A model generated the notes under the pieces. The model had not been told where the DNA came from and searched no databases. It was given only the letters and a program-made list of their open reading frames with translations. DNA of 10,682 bases from the NCBI GenBank assembly GCA_023473205.1, contig JAMCYY010000015.1, positions 1-10,682 of the forward strand, read 5' to 3'. Source of the stretch: Patescibacteria group bacterium. Its GTDB lineage: Bacteria; Patescibacteriota; Microgenomatia; UM-FILTER-40-11. Positions 6,226 through 10,682 of the stretch are shown here, in pieces. Each line of letters opens with the position of its first letter. Positions within the stretch are counted from its first letter, which is position 1. The translations under genes were made by a program, and so were the position numbers.

Positions 6226-6573
6226 ATGCAGGAAGAAGTGGTGAAGCTAGTCGTTTTTGTTCCGGAAACTCATGCTGATCTTGTCAGACAGGCTTTAGGT
6301 GAAGCCGGGGCCGGTGAAATTGGCGATTATCACTTTTGCAGCTTTTCCACTAAAGGAACCAACAGATTTATCCCCTTAGCCACTGCCCATCCTTTTATTG
6401 GTGAAAAAGGCAAAATGGAAGCTGTCCCGGAAGAAAAAATTGAAACCATTTGTTATAAAAAAGACTTGGAAAAAATTATCCAGGCAGTCAATAAAGTTCA
6501 CCCTTATGAAGAAGTGGCTTATGATATTTATCCTCTGGTTTTAAACCCCCACCAAACAACATTTAAAAAATAA
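6226..6573 (+). CDS. Stand-alone NIF3/YqfO-like domain protein
   Basis: A 115-aa protein resembling the domain inserted in the middle of NIF3/YqfO proteins, which also occurs as a free protein and has a CutA/PII-like fold. Visible signatures are VKLVVFVPETH (6-16), GAGEIGDYHFCSF (28-40), the segment running GTNRFIPL.TAHPFIGEKGKMEAV (44-67), and HPYEEVAYDIYPL (92-104) near the C-terminus. Its biochemical function is not established; the family has been linked to metal or nucleotide binding only by analogy. The full-length Nif3 parts with the metal-binding histidines are absent, so this is the short form rather than a truncation. It probably has its own promoter at 6211. The palindrome at 6620 follows it. 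Confidence 0.8.
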   Translation: MQEEVVKLVVFVPETHADLVRQALGEAGAGEIGDYHFCSFSTKGTNRFIPLATAHPFIGEKGKMEAVPEEKIETICYKKDLEKIIQAVNKVHPYEEVAYDIYPLVLNPHQTTFKK

Positions 6574-6619
6574 TTTTTAAAATCTTTTGTAGCAGTCCAC
6601 CCCACAGATGATATTTAAG

Positions 6620-6665
6620 ATTTGGGGAGTTTTTGCATGCACGTGCATGCAAAAACTCCCCAAAT
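6620..6665. repeat. 46-bp perfect palindrome
   Basis: The two 23-base halves, 6620-6642 and 6643-6665, are exact reverse complements with no spacer. The core is GCATGCACGTGCATGC and the flanks are GGGGAG/CTCCCC and poly-T/poly-A. In RNA it would be a very stable hairpin, but GTCTTTACC follows rather than a T tract, so it is not a classic rho-independent terminator. It sits between the NIF3-like gene and the radical SAM promoter. It could be a protein-binding or cruciform site, a mobile palindrome, or an assembly fold-back. Confidence 0.9.
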
Positions 6666-6681
6666 GTCTTTACCTTAAAGC

Positions 6682-6710
6682 TTGAGTCAAAAGTTTAAAG
6701 AGCCTACAAT
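6682..6710 (+). promoter_or_regulatory. Leaderless promoter of the radical SAM gene
   Basis: TTGAGT (6682-6687), a 17-nt spacer, TACAAT (6705-6710), then 7 nt to ATG 6718. The TTG at 6682 that could serve as an upstream start is better explained as the -35 element, so this site decides the start codon. Confidence 0.55.
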
Positions 6711-6717
6711 ATTTTTA

Positions 6718-7878
6718 ATGGAACATCAGCTTTACCGGCGTTTAGGCGAAAAGAAAATTCAGTGCTTAGCTTGCCAAAGGAATTGCCTTGTCAATGACCA
6801 GCAAGTTGGCTTTTGTTTGGCCAGACAAAATATTGGCGGCGAACTAAAGCCTTTAACTTATGGCCAAATTACCGGTATCCAAGCTGACCCGATTGAAAAA
6901 AAACCTTTTTATCACTTTAAACCAGGAACTACTGTTGCCACTATCGGCTCTTACGGCTGCAATTTTCGCTGTAAACAATGTTTGAACTTTTCCACTACTT
7001 GGGGTGCAACGAAAGAGCTTAGAAGTCTACAGACTACTGACTACAGACTACGGCAGACAAAACCGCAACAAATTGTTGAAGAAATTATTAATGCCGGTTA
7101 TCAAGGTATTGCTTTTTCCTACAACGAGCCCACTACTTGGGCGGAATTTGCCGCAGAAATTGCAAAAGAGTTCAAACTCCGTTTCTCCTCACAACTCACC
7201 ACCACTTCTCGCCCCACAACTCACTTCTCATCCTCACAACCTTTCGCAGTATTTGTCACCAACGGTTCCTGGACTAAAGAAACCATTGACTTATTAACTT
7301 CTCCTGTTCCTTCGTCTCCCCGTGGTACTCGTGATACTCGTGGTACTCTTGATACTCCCCTCGTCCCTTTAATTGATGCTGCCAATATTGACATTAAAGG
7401 CTTTTGTGAAGAGACATATAAAAAACAAGGCGCTTTTTTAGGCACAATTCCGGAAATGGCAGTTTATGCGCAAAAAAAAGGTATTTTTTTAGAATTAACG
7501 ACCCTTCTTATTCCAACTATCAATGATGATCCCGAGGAAATCAAAATGATTTCCGAGTGGATCGTCAAAAGTTTAGGCCCGGATACGCCTTGGCATTTAT
7601 CCCAATTTGACCCTGATCTGGCGCCAGAGCCAAGTTTTCAAAAAATACCGCCCACACCACCCGAACTTTTAGAAAAGGCTGCAGAGATTGGTAGAGAACA
7701 AGGATTAAGTCACCTTTACATCTGGGCGCCAAATTCCGGAGGTTCTGTTTCTGAGACCATCTGCCCAAATTGTAAAAATGTGGTTATTCACCGCCTTGGC
7801 TGGGAGCCAAAAGCCCTCAAAATTGACCCGAATGGCCGTTGCGAATTCTGCGGCTACCGGCTGAACGTTGTTTTATAA
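6718..7878 (+). CDS. amrS: AmmeMemoRadiSam system radical SAM protein (AmrS-like)
   Basis: 386 aa from ATG 6718; an in-frame TTG at 6682 would add 12 residues without a match to the usual start. An N-terminal cysteine cluster (C16, C19, C23, C33) precedes the conserved KKPFYHF (61-67) and the radical SAM cluster CNFRCKQC (C81, C85, C88), which binds a 4Fe-4S cluster and cleaves S-adenosylmethionine. Further family motifs are AFSYNEPT, FVTNG, NIDIKGF, LIPTINDD and PWHLSQFDPD, followed by a C-terminal CPNC...CEFCG knuckle. The family occurs with AMMECR1 and Memo proteins; neither is seen here and its reaction is not settled. The protein is longer than the usual ~330-350 because of three repeat-derived loops (about residues 101-113, 156-175, 194-214) between conserved motifs. 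The broken gene at 7879 abuts its stop codon. Confidence 0.9.
   Translation: MEHQLYRRLGEKKIQCLACQRNCLVNDQQVGFCLARQNIGGELKPLTYGQITGIQADPIEKKPFYHFKPGTTVATIGSYGCNFRCKQCLNFSTTWGATKELRSLQTTDYRLRQTKPQQIVEEIINAGYQGIAFSYNEPTTWAEFAAEIAKEFKLRFSSQLTTTSRPTTHFSSSQPFAVFVTNGSWTKETIDLLTSPVPSSPRGTRDTRGTLDTPLVPLIDAANIDIKGFCEETYKKQGAFLGTIPEMAVYAQKKGIFLELTTLLIPTINDDPEEIKMISEWIVKSLGPDTPWHLSQFDPDLAPEPSFQKIPPTPPELLEKAAEIGREQGLSHLYIWAPNSGGSVSETICPNCKNVVIHRLGWEPKALKIDPNGRCEFCGYRLNVVL
7024..7051 (+). repeat. GACTAC-type simple repeat inside the radical SAM gene
   Basis: Repeats of (A/T)GACTAC encode RSLQTTDYRLRQ directly after the conserved N-terminal half, where AmrS proteins normally have a short loop. The reading frame is kept. 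Confidence 0.6.
7184..7241 (+). repeat. CT/C-rich low-complexity insert in the radical SAM gene
   Basis: ACTCACC/CACTTCTC/CGCCCCAC words encode a Ser/Thr-rich segment between AKEF and FAVFVTNG, a place where the family has only a short KGLKT-like link. It shares TCTCGCCCCAC with the ligase insert near 3966. Confidence 0.65.
7322..7357 (+). repeat. Four 9-bp tandem units inside the radical SAM gene
   Basis: GTGGTACTC, GTGATACTC, GTGGTACTC and TTGATACTC follow head to tail and encode RGTRDTRGTLDT just before IDAANIDIKGF. The 9-bp unit preserves the frame whatever the copy number. Confidence 0.75.
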
Positions 7879-8284
7879 ATGACTCAAGAACAAGGAAGAT
7901 AGTTTTGTCCCTGCGAAGAAATTAGGGCTTGATCCTCAAAAAAATGCTACCAGTCAAATCCTTGTCGAGGTTGTTCGACCCTGGCACCCTGGACAACCAA
8001 GCCAAGTCGTAATCAATGGCGAATTAAAAACGATTAACCCTCCGGAAACAGAAAATCCAAATACAATCTATCTTCAGTTTCGCACTGCAAAGAAAACAGG
8101 AAGTGGAAAAATCATTACCTTTTATACCCTTGACAGCTTAGGACAAACTCACATTTATGAACATGAACATGGATTACGGTATGGTACTGATGATTTCTTA
8201 CGGGCAATTCATGAAGTTGAAAATCCGGAATTGCCTCCTAATTTATGGGAAAAGGTCCTCGCCGAGGTCAGCAGAAGTTATTGA
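7879..8284 (+). pseudogene. Frameshifted gene of unknown function, ~134 aa
   Basis: An ATG directly abuts the radical SAM stop (TAAATG), but its frame hits TAG at 7900-7902 after seven codons (MTQEQGR). The next frame is open from 7882 to a TGA at 8282-8284, has no start codon near its beginning, and reads like a real protein: DSFVPAKKLGLDPQKN, VVRPWHPGQPSQ, YLQFRTAKKTGSGK, then a C-terminus with HIYEHEHG and NLWEKVLAEVSRSY. The total length is 3n+1, so one extra base, for instance the second G of CAAGGAAG (7893-7894), would explain it. I do not recognise the product. Sequencing or assembly error, true decay and programmed frameshifting are all possible; translational coupling to the upstream gene is suggested by the abutting start. 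Confidence 0.65.
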
Positions 8285-8297
8285 AAATTAATTAAGT

Positions 8298-8654
8298 TTA
8301 CTTTTTACTACTTAAGGCGGTTCTCTTTACCCAACCCAAACAAGTCTTTTGGCCATCTATTTGACAGTTCACCTCAACCCATTCACCACCTTCATCTTTT
8401 ATTATCCGGCCCAAAGCGTCCTCAGGAGCATCACAGAGCTTTTTATCGGCCACTCCCCCGGGCTCTGAATAAAATGCAGTATTTTCAACTACTAGAACTA
8501 AATTTGCCAAGTCTTGCCTTTCCATCGTCGGACGAGTACTAAAAGGTGCCGCTACCGGTACCGGCCGAGATGGTGGTGAAGTCACTCGCCCATCACAGGC
8601 GCCTAAACTTACAAAAATTACGACGGCAGTCAAAAAATTTCCTTCTTTACGCAT
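8298..8654 (-). CDS. Putative lipoprotein with SH3-like domain
   Basis: A 118-aa secreted protein. The N-terminus is a lipoprotein signal: basic start (MRKEG), hydrophobic core (FLTAVVIFVS) and a lipobox LGAC with Cys20 as the lipidated residue. A Pro/Ser/Arg-rich linker (about 22-44) follows. The C-terminal part (about 50-115) resembles a bacterial SH3 domain: a 'vent.afySepg' opening, ...LGRIIKDEGGEWVEVNC..., and closing LGWVKRTAL. Such domains usually bind cell-wall peptides, and the anchored form would sit on the outer face of the membrane. Three further cysteines (for example in KLCDAP, VNCQI, KTCLG) may form a disulfide. It is transcribed against the flanking genes and converges with the broken gene at 7879-8284. 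Confidence 0.7.
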   Translation of the reverse strand: MRKEGNFLTAVVIFVSLGACDGRVTSPPSRPVPVAAPFSTRPTMERQDLANLVLVVENTAFYSEPGGVADKKLCDAPEDALGRIIKDEGGEWVEVNCQIDGQKTCLGWVKRTALSSKK

Positions 8655-8660
8655 AAAATT

Positions 8661-8666
8661 AAGATA
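8661..8666 (-). promoter_or_regulatory. -10 of the lipoprotein gene
   Basis: On the minus strand TATCTT ends exactly 6 nt before the ATG at 8654, matching the spacing at mreB, 6226, 8746 and 9459. I see no good -35. Confidence 0.35.
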
Positions 8667-8710
8667 TTTTTACCATTGTAATATAGGATATACCAATAAA
8701 ACAATAGAGG

Positions 8711-8739
8711 TTGAAAAAGAAATGCTTATAAGATAAAAT
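8711..8739 (+). promoter_or_regulatory. Leaderless promoter of the HTH gene
   Basis: TTGAAA (8711-8716), a 17-nt spacer, TAAAAT (8734-8739), then 6 nt to ATG 8746. It is the best -35/-10 match in the window and leaves no room for a ribosome binding site. It diverges from the lipoprotein promoter. Confidence 0.6.
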
Positions 8740-8745
8740 TTAAAT

Positions 8746-9351
8746 ATGACAATTGAACAAGAAAACCCTTCTCCTGAAGAAAAAAGGCTAACTCGAGCGG
8801 AATTAATGCAGCAACTCGAAGCAGAAATTTTAGCACAGCATGCAGCTAATCCTTATGAACCAGTAAGAGTTACCATTAGTGATTGGGCAAAAAAGATGAA
8901 AATGAAGCAATCCAATCTCCAAAGAAATATTCATCGTTGGCTTTGGAAACAACATCCTGATATTACCACCTTAGCTCCCCAAAGGGAAAAAGAACTAACC
9001 ATCGCCGAAAGAGTCATCAAAAGACATTTTGTTGACCTTGCCAAAACTTTAGCCGAAATTGGCGAAGAATTAAATATAGAAAAAGACGCGGTTGCTCAAA
9101 TGATGGCTCAATTACCAGAAAAAGATACCACTGCCCGTTTATTTGCAGGTGAAAAAGCCAGTTTAATTCCTAATGATTATGAAATTGTGATCCAAAGGAG
9201 ACAAGGAAAGAAAAACCAAGAAATTCGAGATGGTCTTACCTTAGAACGCGGGGAATTTAACCGACGGGTCAGTCGGTTAATAAAAGAAGGATTAATTAGT
9301 TCCAGAAGACAATCAGGATGTTGTTTCCAAAGCCAACGAATTATTGGCTAA
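8746..9351 (+). CDS. Helix-turn-helix repeat protein (C-terminus frameshifted)
   Basis: The frame encodes 201 aa. It contains several helix-turn-helix-like units: VTISDWAKKMKMKQSNLQRNI (42-62), LAEIGEELNIEKDAVAQMMAQ (102-122), and a third with KKNQEI..GLTLERGEFNRRV.RLIKEGLI (about 155-184). A charged N-terminal helix (about 10-33) precedes them. The unit spacing recalls sigma-factor or DNA-packaging HTH arrays, but I cannot name a family. The last ~17 residues (SRRQSGCCFQSQRIIG) are atypical, and the protein appears to continue in another frame to 9451, so the intact form would have about 234 aa with a fourth HTH-like unit. The start at 8746 is supported by a strong promoter 6 nt upstream. 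DNA binding and regulation are inference. Confidence 0.65.
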   Translation: MTIEQENPSPEEKRLTRAELMQQLEAEILAQHAANPYEPVRVTISDWAKKMKMKQSNLQRNIHRWLWKQHPDITTLAPQREKELTIAERVIKRHFVDLAKTLAEIGEELNIEKDAVAQMMAQLPEKDTTARLFAGEKASLIPNDYEIVIQRRQGKKNQEIRDGLTLERGEFNRRVSRLIKEGLISSRRQSGCCFQSQRIIG

Positions 9352-9451
9352 AAACATAAGCCGGGCCGAAATTTTTAAATTACTACCTAATGTTCCAACA
9401 TATAGAATTCATTATGCAATGCAATGCTTAAGAAAGCCAAAAGCAGTATAA
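9296..9451 (+). pseudogene. Out-of-frame C-terminal tail of the HTH gene
   Basis: After GGA TTA ATT AGT (9289-9300) the frame shifted by one base reads PEDNQDVVSKANELLAKN, ISRAEIFKLLPNVPTYRI, HYAMQCLRKPKAV and stops at TAA 9449-9451. It reads like another HTH unit and has the composition of the main frame, whereas the main frame here becomes odd and ends at 9351. Removing one T from GTTCC (9299-9303) would join the two. The stop codon overlaps the def -10 hexamer. Confidence 0.6.
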
Positions 9452-9452
9452 T
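9447..9452 (+). promoter_or_regulatory. Consensus -10 of def
   Basis: TATAAT ends 6 nt before the def ATG at 9459. I see no clear -35. The hexamer overlaps the stop codon (9449-9451) of the repaired HTH gene. Confidence 0.5.
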
Positions 9453-9458
9453 TAATTT

Positions 9459-9995
9459 ATGGCTAAAATAGTGACGATTCCGGATCCGATTTTAAGAGAA
9501 AAATCCAAGCTGGCGGTAATTGATAAAAAAACGCTGGACTTGGTCAAAACTTTAAAACAAACCCTGACTGATGACAAAGGCAAAGTTAAAGGTGTGGGTT
9601 TGGCGGCTGTGCAAATCGGCGTTTTAAAAAGAGTTTTTGTGGTTTATTCTGAGGCCAGTAAAAAATTTTTGGTCTTTATTAACCCGGAAATTACCTGGTT
9701 CTCCAAAAGAGAAACGCCTAAAAAAGACCAAAAATATGAAGGCTGCTTGTCTTTGCCCAATAAATGGAGTTTGATCAAAAGAGCCAAAGAAGTAAAAGTC
9801 AGCTATCAAGGAGAATCTGGGGAAAAGCAAAACAGGAAATTCTCTGGTGAGATAGCCACAGTCATCCAGCATGAATATGACCACTTGGAAGGCATTTTAT
9901 TCGTAGACCGGGTTTGGGAACAAAAAGCCAAGCTTTATGAACTGGTTAAGGATGAAGAAGGCAAAGAATGTCTGGAAGAGATAAAGATTGTATAA
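9459..9995 (+). CDS. def: Peptide deformylase
   Basis: A 178-aa enzyme that removes the formyl group from the N-terminal methionine of new proteins, in the cytoplasm at the ribosome exit. All three diagnostic motifs are intact: GVGLAAVQIG (residues 45-54), EGCLSLP (94-100) with metal ligand Cys96, and QHEYDHLEG (137-145) with metal ligands His138 and His142 and catalytic Glu139. Length is normal. The start is supported by TATAAT 6 nt upstream; there is no Shine-Dalgarno sequence. fmt, which adds the formyl group, follows 197 bp downstream on the same strand, the common def-fmt pairing, but here the second copy of the 93-bp repeat separates them. Confidence 0.96.
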   Translation: MAKIVTIPDPILREKSKLAVIDKKTLDLVKTLKQTLTDDKGKVKGVGLAAVQIGVLKRVFVVYSEASKKFLVFINPEITWFSKRETPKKDQKYEGCLSLPNKWSLIKRAKEVKVSYQGESGEKQNRKFSGEIATVIQHEYDHLEGILFVDRVWEQKAKLYELVKDEEGKECLEEIKIV

Positions 9996-10018
9996 TTTTC
10001 ATTTTTTATTTTTCAATT

Positions 10019-10111
10019 TATACCCCTTCGCTTTGAATTTGTAGTGAATATTGAACAAATACAAAGCTACGGAGGTATTATAAATTTGTAAAATGGAGTA
10101 TAAGGAGTATA
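10019..10111 (+). repeat. 93-bp dispersed element, copy 2
   Basis: The reverse complement of 559-651 with two differences. The internal stem is GCTTTGAATTTG (10030-10041) with CAAATACAAAGC (10056-10067), carrying one mismatch (10061) that copy 1 lacks. It begins 24 nt after the def stop. Relative to transcription it reads in the same direction as copy 1 does after mreB. TTGAAC (10051-10056) and TATTAT (10076-10081) could form a weak promoter inside it. The stretch after it (10112-10192) holds small AT-rich dyads such as CATTGAA-TT-TTCAATG and no gene. Confidence 0.85.
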
Positions 10112-10192
10112 CATTGAATTTTCAATGTCACAATTATTAAAAAATTGTCAAAATGAACCTTGAATGAAAATTAAGAATTGAAAATTGAATCT

Positions 10193-10682
10193 ATGATTGT
10201 TTTTTTTGGCACCTCAAGTCACTCTGCTTTATTTTTAGAAAAAGCCATTCAAAATGGCCTGAAAGTTGATTTAGTGATCTCTTCTCCGCCTAAACCAGTT
10301 GGCCGAAAACAAATTCTCACCGAAAACCCAACAATCACTTTAGCAAAGAAACTCGAAATTCCCTTTATAACGTCTCTAAAAGAAATAACAATATATCAAG
10401 ATAGCAAGATAACAACTGGTATAATCTTAGACTACAACCGAATTATCCCTCAGACTATAATTGACAAATTCTTAAAAGGCATTATCAACATTCATTTTTC
10501 TAAACTCCCCCGGTACCGTGGTCCCTCGCCGGTCCAAGCCACCATTTTAAATGGCGATCAAGAAGCCTGGATCACCTATTACCTGATTACTGCCGGATTG
10601 GATGAAGGCCCAATCCTTAGCCAAACCTCACTTCCTCTGACAAAACTAGAATCAACTGTAACTTTGTATGAACTTCTGATTG
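10193..10682 (+). CDS. fmt: Methionyl-tRNA formyltransferase, N-terminal part (runs off window)
   Basis: 163 codons are visible and remain open at the window edge. The enzyme transfers a formyl group from 10-formyl-tetrahydrofolate to Met-tRNA(fMet). Features seen: the Rossmann-like start MIVFFGTSS (family MRIVFMGTP), PPKPVGRKQ in place of PDRPAGRGK, LDYNRIIPQ, and the core INIHFSKLPRYRGPSPVQ (residues about 103-120) with the catalytic Asn and His, then ITAGLDEGPIL with the catalytic Asp. The family SLLPRYRG is FSKLPRYRG here. The C-terminal tRNA-binding domain is outside the window. Unlike most genes here, no -10 lies directly upstream of the ATG, so it may be read from def or from a promoter in the 93-bp element. 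Confidence 0.92.
   Translation, partial: MIVFFGTSSHSALFLEKAIQNGLKVDLVISSPPKPVGRKQILTENPTITLAKKLEIPFITSLKEITIYQDSKITTGIILDYNRIIPQTIIDKFLKGIINIHFSKLPRYRGPSPVQATILNGDQEAWITYYLITAGLDEGPILSQTSLPLTKLESTVTLYELLI

Noticed and set aside
6620..6665. Reading the palindrome as a rho-independent terminator
   Set aside because: The stem is strong, but the bases after it are GTCTTTACC, not a T tract.
7322..7357. CRISPR-like or array structure from the 9-bp units
   Set aside because: The units are contiguous, without spacers, and translated in frame inside a conserved gene.
10088..10132. Short ORF inside and after the 93-bp element (GGAGGT followed by an ATG, MEYKEY...), also in copy 1
   Set aside because: The Shine-Dalgarno-like GGAGGT is about 16 nt from the ATG, the peptides are 8-15 residues, and the two copies diverge straight after the repeat; coding is unlikely.

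Overview
The window looks like AT-rich bacterial chromosome from a streamlined lineage. Candidate Phyla Radiation (Patescibacteria), perhaps Microgenomates, is my best guess. This is inference from compact genes, nearly no Shine-Dalgarno sequences, unrecognised small proteins beside universal genes, and many simple repeats. Code 11 fits: all ten intact complete reading frames end in TAA and none needs a reassigned UGA.

Layout. Positions 1-2939 are read leftward: an unrecognised 351-aa protein (1800-2855), then mreB (710-1768), then the start of mreC (1-364, cut by the window edge), which is a cell-shape cluster. The 345-bp mreB-mreC gap holds a REP-like hairpin, one copy of a 93-bp repeat and a 7-bp-unit simple repeat. 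A divergent promoter region (2856-2995) separates this from rightward genes: an O-antigen ligase/Wzy-like membrane protein with C-terminal TPRs (2996-5290), two unrecognised small proteins (5428-5781, 5821-6207), a stand-alone NIF3/YqfO-like domain (6226-6573), a 46-bp perfect palindrome, and an AmmeMemoRadiSam-type radical SAM protein (6718-7878). A small gene directly behind it (7879-8284) is broken by a one-base frameshift. A lipoprotein with an SH3-like domain (8298-8654) lies on the minus strand. Then come a helix-turn-helix protein whose C-terminus is frameshifted (8746-9451), peptide deformylase (9459-9995), the second 93-bp repeat copy, and the start of methionyl-tRNA formyltransferase (10193 to the edge). 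def and fmt form the usual pair that adds and removes the N-formyl group of initiator methionine.

The most notable patterns are not genes. (1) At many starts a -10-like hexamer ends only 6-8 nt before the start codon, so these mRNAs are probably leaderless; at 6718 this changes the start call. (2) Simple and palindromic repeats like those in the intergenic DNA also lie in frame inside two conserved genes, where they add low-complexity loops. (3) A 93-bp element with an internal hairpin occurs twice, in the same orientation relative to its neighbouring genes. (4) There is a perfect 46-bp palindrome. (5) Two genes carry a net one-base insertion. I see no CRISPR array, tRNA, rRNA, transposase or recognised defence system.
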